64,000 nt of DNA from Atherix ibis (taxonomy: Eukaryota; Arthropoda; Insecta; Diptera; Athericidae), in NCBI GenBank assembly GCA_958298945.1, contig OY282610.1, positions 68,197,088 through 68,261,087 on the forward strand. The letters are read 5' to 3'. Below the pieces are notes generated by a model that searched no databases, was not told the origin of the DNA, and was given only the letters and a program-made list of their open reading frames with translations. This document shows positions 45,301 to 52,502 of this stretch, one piece after another; position 1 is the first letter of the stretch, and the number at the start of each line of letters is the position of its first letter. Both the position numbers and the translations under genes were made by a program.

Positions 45301-46800
45301 AAGATCGTGTTGAGCAAATAGCCGCCATTGCTCAAGAATTGAAGTACGTATCATCGTTCACTTTTTTTTGTATTCCTAATTTTGTTATTTTTTTTAATTT
45401 ATTTGGTTTTGAATATTTTTAGTACCCTTGAGTATCATGACTGCATTTCCGTGAATACACGTTGCCAACGTATTTGTGACCAATGGGATCGCCTCGGTGC
45501 TCTGACTCAGCGCCGTCGTCAAGCTCTGGATGATGCCGAGCATATTCTCGAGAAGATCGATATTTTGCACTTGGAGTTTGCGAAACGCGCTGCTCCATTC
45601 AACAATTGGTTGGATGGTACTCGCGAGGACCTTGTCGACATGTTCATCGTGCACACAATGGAAGAGATCCAGGGTTTGATTCAGGCTCACGATCAATTCA
45701 AGGCGACACTAGGCGAAGCCGATAAGGAGTATACTCTGATTGTTGGTCTGGTGCGCGAAGTTGAGAATATTGTCAATCAACACCAAATTCCTGGTGGTCT
45801 TGAGAATCCGTACACAACGCTGACAGCCCATGACTTGAATCGCAAATGGACAGACGTGCGCCAATTGGTGCCACAACGCGACCAAACACTGACGAACGAG
45901 CTGCGCAAACAGCAGAACAACGAAATGCTGCGTCGGCAATTCGCCGAAAAAGCCAACTCAGTTGGACCATGGATCGAGCGTCAAATGGATGCCGTCACCG
46001 CCATCGGCATGGGCTTGCAGGGCTCTCTCGAAGATCAATTGTATCGTCTCAAGGAGTACGAGCAGGCCGTCTATGCCTATAAGCCACACATCGAGGAACT
46101 TGAGAAGATCCATCAAGCTGTGCAAGAGTCGATGATTTTCGAAAACCGATACACTAATTACACGATGGAGACGCTGCGCGTTGGCTGGGAACAATTGCTC
46201 ACCTCCATCAATCGTAATATTAACGAGGTTGAAAATCAAATTTTAACACGCGACTCAAAAGGTATAACACAAGAGCAACTGAACGAGTTCCGCTCTAGCT
46301 TTAATCACTTCGACAAGAATCGTACTGGTCGCCTAACTCCAGAAGAATTCAAATCGAGTCTAGTCTCGTTGGGCTATTCAATTGGCAAGGATCGTCAAGG
46401 CGAATTAGATTTCCAAAGGATTTTGGCCATTGTTGATCCAAACTCTACCGGCTATGTACATTTCGATGCGTTCCTCGATTTCATGACACGCGAAAGCACC
46501 GATACAGATACTGCGGAACAAGTCATTGATTCATTTAGGATTTTAGCTTCCGACAAGGTAAATGTTACTTTTCTTCATCTTTCTTTAAAGTTAATTTTCT
46601 TTTTTTATTTTAATTAATCTGTTTTATTAAACCTTTTATAGCCATACATCTTGCCCGAAGAATTGCGTCGTGAATTGCCACCAGATCAAGCTGAATATTG
46701 CATCCAAAGAATGCCAGCTTACAAAGGACCAAATGCTGTTCCCGGTGCCCTCGATTACATGTCATTCAGTACAGCGCTTTATGGCGAGAGCGACTTGTAA
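3274..46800 (+). CDS. Actn: alpha-actinin, complete gene (10 coding positions, two alternatives for exon 4)
   Basis: Alpha-actinin is an antiparallel dimer that cross-links F-actin at muscle Z-discs and at adhesion and cortical sites in other cells. Joining 3274-3387, 28599-29015, 29091-29244, 33062-33147 (or 36290-36375), 44427-44519, 44586-44936, 45165-45343, 45423-46557 and 46642-46800 gives one open frame of 895 codons plus TAA. All junctions used are GT-AG. Approximate domains: N-terminal tail 1-38, two CH domains about 39-257, neck about 258-275, four spectrin repeats about 275-745, EF-hand module about 750-895, ending ESDL. EF loop 1 (residues 762-773) has D, N, T and E at ligand positions 1, 3, 5 and 12. 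Loop 2 (803-814) has A at position 12 and probably does not bind calcium. Coding exons are clearly GC-richer than the introns. Identification is from strong family resemblance, without a database search. Confidence 0.97.
3461..3822. repeat. two-copy tandem duplication just inside intron 1
   Basis: A 140-base block (3461-3600) recurs at about 3615-3822. Both copies begin GAGACTGAATTT and end in a shared segment with TGTGCTACTGTTTACTC. The second copy carries an extra internal repeat of a module containing AAAGAAATGTTGATTATCTG, which therefore occurs three times. It starts only 74 bases after exon 1. No coding potential is evident. Confidence 0.8.
4961..5010. repeat. CT-rich microsatellite
   Basis: An imperfect (TC)n run of about 50 bases, interrupted by TA, TG and CC steps. 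Confidence 0.85.
6310..7640. repeat. T-rich tandem/dispersed repeat array in intron 1
   Basis: About 1.3 kb is built from reshuffled modules such as TTTTCGTGCTTTTTATAATT, CACCTTCAATTTTTCGGGTT and TTTCGAGTTTCTTCTCTCAT. The module TTTTCGTG(C/T) recurs about ten times between 6429 and 7308 at irregular spacing. The block reads open over 229 codons in one + frame, but the translation is only Phe, Ser, Leu and Ile-rich low complexity. This follows from the repeat rather than from a gene. Confidence 0.85.
10620..11830. repeat. tandem array of ~100-125-bp monomers
   Basis: Roughly ten diverged monomers share GAACTGCTA(T/G)AATTTGTATTTT, an AAAACTTCTAAAATTTCTAGTAG core and TAATTGCAGTAATTTTTTGGA. The TAGAATTGT element occurs at about 10912, 11028, 11139, 11240, 11352, 11455 and 11574, so periods are about 101-119 bases. 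The short open frames across it are repeat by-products. It resembles a small satellite that expanded inside the intron. Confidence 0.88.
10751..10820. repeat. perfect 32-bp inverted repeat (hairpin) inside the array
   Basis: Positions 10751-10782 and 10789-10820 are exact reverse complements, separated by a 6-base loop (10783-10788). The arm sequence is the monomer segment containing TTTGTATTTTGTAGAAAAAC. One partial monomer has therefore been copied in inverse orientation beside another. If transcribed, it would form a very stable stem. Confidence 0.92.
18394..18406. repeat. G13 homopolymer
   Basis: A run of thirteen G in an otherwise strongly AT-rich intron. The length of such runs is often unreliable in assemblies. 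Confidence 0.9.
23480..24141. repeat. two tandem copies of a ~300-360-bp unit
   Basis: Copy 1 (about 23480-23780) and copy 2 (about 23785-24141) both start with A-rich sequence and CGCG followed by a TACTGAAAATT.CCGCTAGG block. Both contain ACCGATGAAGAATTTTT and end in TTCAAGTTTATAATCTTACG. Copy 2 contains an additional imperfect hairpin (about 24062-24120) whose arms carry CAACAACAAAAAATAGGATT and its complement. Small differences throughout show the duplication is not recent. Confidence 0.85.
24740..25670. repeat. tandem array of ~200-260-bp monomers with TGACAG motifs
   Basis: About four diverged copies share TTTTGACAGTAAAAAAA, TTGACAG(G/T)TAATTCGC, AAAAATGCACAGCAAA, ACTGTCAAATTA and CCTTTTTCGATTGTGTT. 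The ACTGTCAAATT element lies near 25069, 25334 and 25528, with a variant near 24856. Each monomer carries inverted TGACAG/CTGTCA words, so a monomer can fold on itself. No coding content. Confidence 0.85.
27340..28030. repeat. tandem array of ~245-bp monomers, TTATTGCAGT-rich
   Basis: Three diverged monomers each carry GTTATTGCAGTTATTGCAGT (near 27377, 27621 and 27870) and a downstream TATTATTGCAAAAATT. They lie within 1.3 kb upstream of exon 2. TTGCAG is also acceptor-like, so the array places many potential cryptic 3' splice sites close to a real exon. Confidence 0.82.
28599..29015 (+). CDS. Actn: Actn exon 2, CH1 and start of CH2
   Basis: One hundred and thirty-nine codons, residues 39-177, phase 0 at both ends. 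The acceptor is ttttgtag and the donor AAG|gtaaga. It opens [14 protein letters not shown], the classic first actin-binding motif of CH1, followed by [17 protein letters not shown] and [19 protein letters not shown]. It ends in CH2 with [20 protein letters not shown]. It includes [17 protein letters not shown] and [16 protein letters not shown], both hallmarks of the alpha-actinin/spectrin actin-binding domain. The exon covers the main F-actin contact surfaces. Confidence 0.97.
29091..29244 (+). CDS. Actn: Actn exon 3, CH2
   Basis: Fifty-one codons plus one base (residues 178-228), so it leaves phase 1. The acceptor is ttaaatctag; the donor GATG|gtattt is at 29245. The peptide begins [19 protein letters not shown] and ends [16 protein letters not shown], the core of CH2. 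The intron before it is only 75 bases. The last base G must be completed by exon 4a or 4b, both of which restore Asp as the next codon. That split codon ties the alternative exons to this donor. Confidence 0.97.
31490..32380. repeat. A-rich minisatellite in intron 3
   Basis: About 900 bases of short modules of the type CCTACCAAAAAAAATC, ATACAAAAAAATATCCTATC and AAGAAAAATCGTACAAAA, strongly biased to A on the + strand. It reads as Lys/Ile/Pro-rich frames on + (up to 168 codons) and as Phe/Gly/Ile frames on -. These are by-products of the periodicity. Monomers range from about 12 to 20 bases. Some 60-75-base blocks repeat nearly exactly (for example around 31690-31790 and 31800-31880). Confidence 0.85.
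33062..33147 (+). CDS. Actn: Actn exon 4a, muscle-type alternative exon
   Basis: Eighty-six bases that, with the G carried from exon 3, encode 29 residues: [20 protein letters not shown], then YHAFQGAQQ. The acceptor is gaatag. The donor CAG|gttgga is a weak match to consensus, which fits regulated use. The segment is the last helix region of CH2 and the entry to the neck. It is the same length and phase as exon 4b 3.1 kb downstream, and the two share DERA.MTYVS.YYH.F.GAQ, so they are alternative versions of one segment. Assignment as the muscle form rests on my recollection of the Drosophila isoforms. Confidence 0.92.
33148..33204 (+). CDS. Actn: possible 19-codon extension of Actn exon 4a by a downstream donor
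   Basis: The frame of exon 4a stays open past the first donor and encodes [19 protein letters not shown], ending in phase 0 exactly at a second candidate donor, AAT|gtgact (33205). The stretch is distinctly less AT-rich than the following intron and looks like protein. Drosophila, as I recall it, has a muscle isoform with a related THVPEPTR insertion at this point. Use of this donor would give a 914-residue protein with a longer CH2-rod neck. Both donors are weak. The alternative is that the similarity is residual intron sequence, which seems less likely. Confidence 0.72.
35570..35825. repeat. two tandem copies of a ~125-bp unit in the intron between exons 4a and 4b
   Basis: The unit starting CATATTTTCTAAAAAA and containing GAAGCACTGGTTTATGGC and TTTCTATTTCACTTTGAATA occurs at about 35572-35681 and 35708-35817. 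The two copies are close to 90% alike. It lies about 470 bases upstream of exon 4b. Confidence 0.8.
35880..35907. repeat. perfect palindrome upstream of exon 4b
   Basis: CTTCAATACTATAATTATAG followed by TATTGAAG is a 28-base perfect palindrome. A second AT-rich inverted repeat (AAAAGTAAT / ATTACTTTT) follows at about 35927-35951. Together they could form a strong structure in the precursor RNA about 380 bases before the exon 4b acceptor. Confidence 0.8.
36290..36375 (+). CDS. Actn: Actn exon 4b, non-muscle-type alternative exon
   Basis: Eighty-six bases, entering in phase 1 after ttgttatag and leaving in phase 0 at AAG|gtctgt. With the G of exon 3 it encodes [20 protein letters not shown] then YHCFSGAQK. 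This aligns residue for residue with exon 4a over 29 positions and differs mainly in the first seven and last six. Two 86-base exons in one mRNA would shift the frame (172 is not a multiple of 3), so productive use is mutually exclusive. After this donor the frame reaches a TGA within three codons, so no extension like that of 4a is possible. Confidence 0.93.
36995..38856. mobile_element. terminal-inverted-repeat element with embedded minisatellite
   Basis: Ends marked by exact inverted repeats: GGTATTCACTTAATG-type sequence at 36995-37009 and its complement CATTAAGTGAATACC at 38842-38856. The interior (about 37600-38830) is more complex than the surrounding intron but encodes no recognisable transposase; the longest ATG frame near 38501 is about 30 codons. 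No clear target-site duplication is visible. I interpret it as a non-autonomous DNA element inside the Actn intron. Its superfamily cannot be assigned from the termini alone. Confidence 0.6.
37027..37590. repeat. ~59-60-bp minisatellite, about ten units
   Basis: Units of the form TTAGCTCTG(A/G)GAAAATAG, TAATGCCACCTTAACGAAG and AATAGAAGAAGACGAAATAC are repeated head to tail from 37029, with nearly exact copies starting near 37090, 37149, 37208, 37267, 37326, 37385 and 37444. At 37483-37497 the element's left terminus (GGTATTCACTTAATG) reappears, followed by the next unit. The array therefore consists of left-end sequence that expanded, including one re-copied terminus. Confidence 0.92.
39835..40560. 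repeat. tandem array of ~130-bp monomers, six copies
   Basis: Monomers contain CGTGTCACGAAATTGAGTTT, TCACCACACGCTCTTCAATA, TTTCATGATTAG.GAAGTG and AACATTTTTTTATTATTTTC. Starts lie near 39841, 39967, 40097, 40229, 40361 and 40489. Copies are about 85-95% alike and the last is truncated. No coding function. Confidence 0.88.
43232..44057. mobile_element. nested foldback element in the intron before Actn exon 6
   Basis: Several inverted repeats are nested. A perfect 28-base pair lies at 43361-43388 and 43694-43721 (GCGAATTCGATTGGACTAAT and onward). A long imperfect pair of about 80 bases lies at about 43505-43590 and 43919-44000 (GGGGGATTTTAGTTCCCGGA and its complement, plus CGTTGGTTATGTTGAAG). 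A short outer pair CTGTCTCGT / ACGAGACAG marks the ends at 43232 and about 44050. There is no transposase. The structure fits a composite foldback or MITE-like element sitting 370 bases upstream of exon 6. Confidence 0.72.
44303..44323. repeat. (CATA)5 microsatellite
   Basis: Five exact CATA units about 100 bases upstream of exon 6. Confidence 0.9.
44427..44519 (+). CDS. Actn: Actn exon 6, neck and start of spectrin repeat 1
   Basis: Thirty-one codons, residues 258-288, phase 0 at both ends. The acceptor is aaatag and the donor GAT|gtaatt. It encodes [20 protein letters not shown] then [11 protein letters not shown]. This is the helical neck between the actin-binding domain and the rod. In vertebrate muscle alpha-actinin the equivalent neck helix is held by the EF-hand module of the opposite subunit. 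All isoforms must join this exon after 4a, extended 4a or 4b. Confidence 0.97.
44586..44936 (+). CDS. Actn: Actn exon 7, spectrin repeat 1
   Basis: One hundred and seventeen codons, residues 289-405, phase 0. The acceptor tttttag follows a 66-base intron; the donor is AAG|gtaggc. It starts [12 protein letters not shown] and includes [37 protein letters not shown] and [16 protein letters not shown]. The heptad-like spacing of hydrophobic residues and the conserved Trp residues are typical of the three-helix spectrin fold. This repeat begins the rod through which the dimer forms. Confidence 0.97.
45165..45343 (+). CDS. Actn: Actn exon 8, spectrin repeat 1-2
   Basis: One hundred and seventy-nine bases (residues 406-464 plus two bases of codon 465), with acceptor ccttttag and donor GAA|gtacgt. 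It encodes [20 protein letters not shown], then [20 protein letters not shown] and [31 protein letters not shown] is a signature spectrin-repeat helix of alpha-actinin. The split Asn codon is completed by the first base of exon 9. Confidence 0.97.
45423..46557 (+). CDS. Actn: Actn exon 9, spectrin repeats 2-4 and both EF-hand loops
   Basis: At 1135 bases (residues 465-843) this is the largest exon. It encodes the remaining rod, with [40 protein letters not shown] and [20 protein letters not shown], followed by the EF-hand module. Loop 1 starts at 46312 ([12 protein letters not shown]) and loop 2 at 46435 ([12 protein letters not shown]). Loop 2 lacks the acidic residue at position 12, so at most loop 1 is expected to bind calcium. 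The donor is AAG|gtaaat. The shorter open frames on the opposite strand and in other + frames here are shadows of this exon. Confidence 0.98.
46642..46800 (+). CDS. Actn: Actn exon 10, C-terminal EF module and stop
   Basis: Fifty-two codons plus TAA (residues 844-895), after acceptor ttttatag. It encodes [20 protein letters not shown] then [20 protein letters not shown] and [12 protein letters not shown]. This is the second EF-hand pair, which in vertebrate muscle alpha-actinin binds titin Z-repeats and the neck helix. The last four residues, ESDL, are the conserved class-I PDZ ligand that binds ALP/Enigma/ZASP-type Z-disc proteins in other animals. Confidence 0.98.
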   Translation, partial: PYILPEELRRELPPDQAEYCIQRMPAYKGPNAVPGALDYMSFSTALYGESDL

Positions 46801-48060
46801 AAGCCATTTATTAACTATGCACAAAAAAAAAATAACATAAAAATAATAAACTGAATAAATAAAAATTATGATAAAAAAGGAAATTAAAATAATTAATTAA
46901 AAAAAAAATATAAAAATAAATACAATCAAATAAATTACATATTAAACAAATGAGAAAAACAAACAAGAAAAAGAAAAGTAAAAATTTATTTAAATTGATT
47001 TATTTATTTATTATTATAATTTGTATTTCTTTAAAAAAAAATTATATTGATAAAAAGAAAAAACAATGATAAAAATGAACATTAACAAATAAAACTGAAA
47101 ACTAAAAGAAAATAAATAAGAAAACAATTAAATAAACTCGCAACTCTTATAAATCGTAAATTATATATTTTTTCTGTATATAAACTTAAATGCACACAAT
47201 TTTATTAAATGATTAATAATTGTAATGATACTTTTTAGAATAACAAAGGAGAGTAGATGCAAAGAAAGGCAATAAATACGAATATTTAAACAATAATAAA
47301 CAAAATAGCTACTGTTCAATTAACGAAAAACTTTTTTTCCTTCTCTGTAGACTCTAACAAAAACTGAGTACTCATAAAACAAAACAAAACAACAACAAAA
47401 AAAAAGGAAATTTCAAATTTAATTTTTTTTTAATCTATACGAAAAAAACAATTATTTTTATAAAAAAAAGATCATGGCCCACTCAACTCATATAATTCAT
47501 GTACATACATGGACATTTTGTCTTTAATTTGAGCATGTGTGCTTCTATTTCTTTTTAATTTATTTTATGTATTTCCAAAATAATAAAAGAAAAATTTCTC
47601 CACATATTCAAATATCGTATATCTTCTATTATTAATATAATTAATTAATTAATTAATAATAATCATAATAATAATAATAATAAAAGTATAGTAATAATAA
47701 ATATTAATAGTAATAAATTATATAAAAAAATTATTAAAATGATAATAAAAAAGAAGAAAAATAATGACGATTGGAAAATTGTAATGAAAAGATGGGAAAA
47801 ACCGCAACAATCCAGGAAATACCAAACATTTTACAATAGCATCGATTTTTGATCATTTTAATATTCAAAAAACCTCAAAAAAAAAAAAAACGAACAAAAA
47901 TGAATTCAACTCAAAATTGTCATTTTATACAATTTAAAGAGTTTGAGAAAAGTTTGACGAGTTCAATTTTCTTTCAATTGTTTTCTGTTAACTGTTTTGA
48001 TTTTTCTGTTTGTTTATTTTTCGATTATTTTATGAACAAATATTGATTTAACAATACTTT
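46801..48060 (+). other. Actn 3' UTR and AT-rich 3' flank
   Basis: Extremely AT-rich sequence with many A-runs, ATTA repeats (for example around 47636-47690) and no coding content. The 3' UTR must begin here. Its end is uncertain because AATAAA words recur through the region. The short open frame at 47849-48046 is AT-rich and unremarkable. Confidence 0.7.
46845..46863 (+). promoter_or_regulatory. candidate polyadenylation signals of Actn
   Basis: Three AATAAA hexamers at 46845, 46854 and 46858, the first starting 45 bases after the stop codon. They could support a very short 3' UTR. Other AATAAA words follow in this AT-rich flank, so longer 3' UTRs are equally possible. Confidence 0.5.
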
Positions 48061-49529
48061 GATGCATATGATCTTGAGTTCCAATCCAACTAATCGAATA
48101 AACCGAGAGTGCTCTCTAGTTGTCGTAAAATCGCAAAATGGCCCGAGTTATCCTATCGCTTATATCATTTACATTTTTAATTGCAAATATTACTAGAATT
48201 GACAAACAAAAAAATTGTATTGTTCAAATGAAATGTATGTTATACTTTTGGAATTATTTTATTTATTACTATTACTCCTGTTAACAGAAAAGGAAGTTTT
48301 TTTCTTGGTTAAGATAATTTTCAACTAACGCAAATTGGTTGTTACTATTTTTAAATTAAAAAAAAACTTGTGTATTTCTGCCGTGGTTGGTTATTTAAAA
48401 TGATACCATATTTGTGATTGGAAAATATTTGTTAAAAATAAATCTAAACACTTCCTCCATGCTAGACAAATTCTGAATTTCAATAAATTTCTGGACAAAA
48501 GATTGCAAAGATCTGTAAAAAACTGTTTTCAGCGAATGGTGTCAGATAGCGACAGCGACCAGCACTAAATATTTACAATTTCAGCGTTATCTGTTTGCGT
48601 ACGTCAACGTCGTATGAGCCAATTTCTTGAATCGGCTACCATCCATTAAAATAATCACAAATTCCTGCTTCGATTCTGGCACAGATAATATATAGATATC
48701 GTATGTTTATGGGAAAAAATGATATATGCAGCGAAATTCGGTACTTTCTGAGAACAAATTTTTATTTGTAGACTTAATGTACTTTCTTCTTTTTTTTTGG
48801 TATACTAAATGTACTTTCTTGAAAACTATCTCTCAATACTACATACTCTGTGCACAACCCATATGCGATACTAGATAGTAAGAAAGAGAAACGAATGTGT
48901 AAAGTGTAAGTGTATTGGATAATTTTCTGCTTCATTGACAAGTTACCCTTCACGATATATTATACGAAATCTAATTTTTGTCAACATTTATCCTGACAAA
49001 GCATCAAGCATTTGCGGCAAGTTCTACTTCATCTCTATATACTTGATAAAAGTGCTGCAGAAACGTATTGTTTGCTGGTTTATATTTCGGGTGATTATGC
49101 TCCATCGAATGGAACATTTTAAAACTGATTGCGACGATTTAAAGACAGTGATTTCAACGTGACATCATAGACAAAGAACGCGAAGCGGCGCCAACAAAAT
49201 TCGGTGATAGACCAACTAGAGTCATCTGGACTTGTTATAGACACTTCAGTAAAATCTGGGGTCATCTATGTAGCGTGTCGATGCATACAGTGAGTATTGT
49301 AAATAATATACTGTAATGCATCGATACGCTGCATTGAATAATTGAAGTGTAAATAAACAATTATTAATAAAAAGAAAAAATATTAATAAACAAGTGAATC
49401 ATAAATTAAAAAAATGCGTGTGAGAGAATTTTTAAATAATGATTGTTTACAATATTTATACTATTTATTGAGCAATCATTATAGTCTACAATCAAAAATG
49501 ATCAGATCTGACAATAGTTATGCCCGTCA
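48061..49529. other. intergenic sequence without recognised genes
   Basis: More complex than the Actn 3' flank but with no recognisable gene. A few short frames (for example 48935-49162) have no identifiable domain. It marks the transition into the mobile-DNA-rich region that follows. Confidence 0.5.
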
Positions 49530-50210
49530 TCACTTAAGCGGCTCACGTTTGGCCCTAAGAATATGCCCCACCACGGTATCATCTTCAAAGTTGACCCTGA
49601 GAATATACCCCACCACAGCTCTTGAGACTCTGTTAGAATTCCTACTTTTGCATCTGCATATTAGAAATGAAATTGTAAGAGGGGTTCTTGGGTAAGGACT
49701 TTCCAAAACCTTTGAAATAGGCGATCTGATTGGACATCTTAAATGAAATCGAGCCAACTATTTCTCGGACGTACCGAGGATATCTACTTGAAATCAGTTA
49801 TTCAAAATGGTTCTTATAGAGTGTCTAATTTGGAAGGAGGGAGGGCCTTCACTCGAAGAAGGGGCCCTCGTCTTTACACCGACGAATCTAAAACGATTGA
49901 TAGTGTTAGGACTGGAGTAGCCGGACCTTATTACCATCTATCTAAGGACCTCGGTAAATCCCCATCAATTTTCAGGCAGAATTACAATACATACCAAAGA
50001 ACTTTCTGCTAGAGATAGTAATGGAAGGCTCTTGTCTGCATTGAAAGCTCTTGTTTCGTGTGATGTTTAATCCAAGCTATTGTAGTTTGGAATATTTTCA
50101 TTGCCCTAAATCAGTTAGCTAGACACAATACTATAACTTATTGAGAACTAGCAGACAAGCTTGCCGAAAGGGAAGTGAAAACTCCGCTCATTGGACCAGA
50201 ACCTTTCTTT
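49530..50210 (+). pseudogene. relic of a Jockey-type non-LTR retrotransposon (end of RT, RNase H)
   Basis: Fragmented frames match the end of reverse transcriptase and the RNase H domain of Jockey-clade elements. Near 49610 is TTALETLLEFLLLHLHIRNE, like the conserved TAALE..L...PLHL segment after RT. At 49869-49988 is GPRLYTDESKTIDSVRTGVA then LGKSPSIFRQ, the RNase H start (normally YTDGSK...GAGV). Further on is SNGRLLSALKALVS, and at about 50139-50205 ELADKLAEREVKTPLIGPEP, the RNase H end. Stops and frameshifts separate the pieces, and no N-terminal ORF or poly-A tail is visible. It is a dead 5'-truncated copy. Recognition is by motif from memory. Confidence 0.7.
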
Positions 50211-50579
50211 ACTGCTTGCAGTTTGTTGCTAATTGCTTAGTGCCAAGTACAAAGGGCAAAGTGCAAATACCAAAGGGAATTATTATAATATTTTCATTTT
50301 CTTCAACCACTTTTTTTTAATGCTCTTGAAAAAAAAACTTGTGCAATTTGTCCAAAAAATCTTCAACCTCTCTGATCAAATACAGTCTCTATAGACACTA
50401 CTATCATCAAAATATAGTTTTTTAAATGAAGTATTTACAACCACTGTCAATTATAAAAATGCAAATATTTTCGCTTGTTTATAATTCGCTTCTGTATTTG
50501 GCAGATTGAGTATATAAGAGAGGCAAACTAGTAGCTAAATTATGATTGGGAGTTGTTCGGAATGAACGTTTTTTAATTT

Positions 50580-50660
50580 GCTTTAAACAAAGCAAGGCCC
50601 GAATTATCATTTCAGTCGACAGATCTGAAATCATAATTTGGCTCTTGTTTTGTTTAAAGC
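50580..50660. repeat. hairpin, 36-bp imperfect arms
   Basis: Arms 50580-50615 (GCTTTAAACAAAGCAAGGCC onward) and 50625-50660 (ending TTGTTTTGTTTAAAGC) pair with about five mismatches around a 9-base loop. A related single-arm sequence occurs near 60520-60580, partly in the opposite orientation, so it belongs to the local repeat family. Confidence 0.8.
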
Positions 50661-50734
50661 AAAAGAAGGGCTTATAAGCAGCTCAGAGACTTGGTGTGGT
50701 GGTATGCTTGTATCCATAAATTGGATAATATAAT

Positions 50735-51066
50735 CCTTTGGTACTTTCTTAGAAAATATGGAAACACCAAAAGTTTACCCAGTTTATAACTCAGAAGAAG
50801 AAGAATCTAATGTACATACACACACAAACCATCAGATCAGACATACGTATAAGCAAGTGTGGCAAACTGATAGTATTTGTTAAGGGATTGCTTTAAATCA
50901 ACTTCCCTCAATTAATATGCCGTTTAATACTCAAAAAGTACCAGTTTTGCCTCACTTGTATAAACATATATCTGGCCTGATGGTATGTGTGTGTTTGTAT
51001 ATTTGATCCTTCTTCTTCTGATTCATAAACTGGGTAAGCTTTTTTTCATATTTACTAAGAGTACCA
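50735..51066. repeat. long imperfect inverted repeat (foldback), ~130-bp arms
   Basis: The left arm, from about 50735 to 50875 (GGTACTTTCTTAG, then TTTACCCAGTTTATAACTCA, then GAAGAAGAAGAATCTAATGT), is complementary to the right arm, about 50940-51066 (TTCTTCTTCTGATTCATAAA, CTGGGTAAGC, ending AGTACC). About 70 bases lie between the arms. The right arm continues into the 709-bp duplicated unit. Confidence 0.8.
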
Positions 51067-51698
51067 AAAGCTGGTTTATTACTAGAGTTTTTAGTGAGCT
51101 CAAAATACCCAAACATTTGTGTTTATTAACACAAATCTTTTTTCATCAAATTAGGTTTAAATTCTCGAATCATGTTGTTGCCATTCCTCTATAAATATGC
51201 CAACACACCACGAGAGTTTAAAGTTTAAAAAATATTCATTTAGAACAATTCCAATAATATTATTGCCTCTCGTATATCAGAAACTGTCCATAACACGAAG
51301 CGAAGTATAAAAGCAACGAAAATATTTTCACTTTTATAATTGACGCCAGTTGGAAAATTTCCAACTTATGGGATAAAGAGAAGGGTGTCTGTCGGTGTAC
51401 TTTGCTAAATGCCAAATTATTTCTTTTTATTAAATAAATAATGGTTTATTTAATAAAAATAAATAAAATAAAACCGACGATGATCCACTAAAAATAAGCA
51501 GACAAACTGTCGATATTGGCATTGGTCGGGTGGGCTTTAAGTCTTGGCTTCGTTGAATCTGGTACTTGAGCATGCAAATTCGTACACATTATTAATTGCA
51601 GGAAGCTTGCAATTGTTTTGAAATAATTAAACGCTGAGTAGAGTTTATTTTTTAGGGAGATAATACATAATTTATTACATATCAATACCAAATGAAGC
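50990..51698. repeat. 709-bp tandem duplication, copy 1
   Basis: Identical by eye to 51699-52407. The unit starts TGTTTGTATATTTGATCC and ends ACCAAATGAAGC. Its second half (from about 51371) also matches the left part of the U2-carrying repeat at about 60700. The unit has no coding content; the matching short open frames in both copies only reflect the duplication. Confidence 0.93.
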
Positions 51699-52407
51699 TG
51701 TGTTTGTATATTTGATCCTTCTTCTTCTGATTCATAAACTGGGTAAGCTTTTTTTCATATTTACTAAGAGTACCAAAAGCTGGTTTATTACTAGAGTTTT
51801 TAGTGAGCTCAAAATACCCAAACATTTGTGTTTATTAACACAAATCTTTTTTCATCAAATTAGGTTTAAATTCTCGAATCATGTTGTTGCCATTCCTCTA
51901 TAAATATGCCAACACACCACGAGAGTTTAAAGTTTAAAAAATATTCATTTAGAACAATTCCAATAATATTATTGCCTCTCGTATATCAGAAACTGTCCAT
52001 AACACGAAGCGAAGTATAAAAGCAACGAAAATATTTTCACTTTTATAATTGACGCCAGTTGGAAAATTTCCAACTTATGGGATAAAGAGAAGGGTGTCTG
52101 TCGGTGTACTTTGCTAAATGCCAAATTATTTCTTTTTATTAAATAAATAATGGTTTATTTAATAAAAATAAATAAAATAAAACCGACGATGATCCACTAA
52201 AAATAAGCAGACAAACTGTCGATATTGGCATTGGTCGGGTGGGCTTTAAGTCTTGGCTTCGTTGAATCTGGTACTTGAGCATGCAAATTCGTACACATTA
52301 TTAATTGCAGGAAGCTTGCAATTGTTTTGAAATAATTAAACGCTGAGTAGAGTTTATTTTTTAGGGAGATAATACATAATTTATTACATATCAATACCAA
52401 ATGAAGC
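51699..52407. repeat. 709-bp tandem duplication, copy 2
   Basis: Exact second copy of 50990-51698, abutting it with no spacer. Its end lies within the hairpin at 52365-52502, so one boundary of the duplication falls inside a palindromic structure. The absence of differences implies a very recent event or an assembly artefact. Confidence 0.93.
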
Positions 52408-52502
52408 TGATTGGTCGATGACGTATGTCACTCATGTAACATACTTGACCGACCAATTAGCTTCATTTGTAATTGATATATAATTAATTATGTATTATCT
52501 CC
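52365..52502. repeat. hairpin, ~54-bp imperfect arms
   Basis: The left arm begins GGAGATAATACATAATTTAT and runs through AAATGAAGCTGATTGGTCG. It pairs with the right arm CGACCAATTAGCTTCATTTG onward, ending TATGTATTATCTCC. The loop contains GACGTATGTCACTCATGTAA. The copy at about 60972-61088 has the same left arm and loop but only a short right arm. Confidence 0.85.

Noticed and set aside
45394..46239. Several - strand and alternative + frames across Actn exon 9
   Set aside because: Shadows of the alpha-actinin frame; no independent domain or splice support.
51488..52400. Identical 67-codon - strand frames in both 709-bp copies
   Set aside because: Conserved only because the DNA is duplicated exactly; sequence has no known domain.
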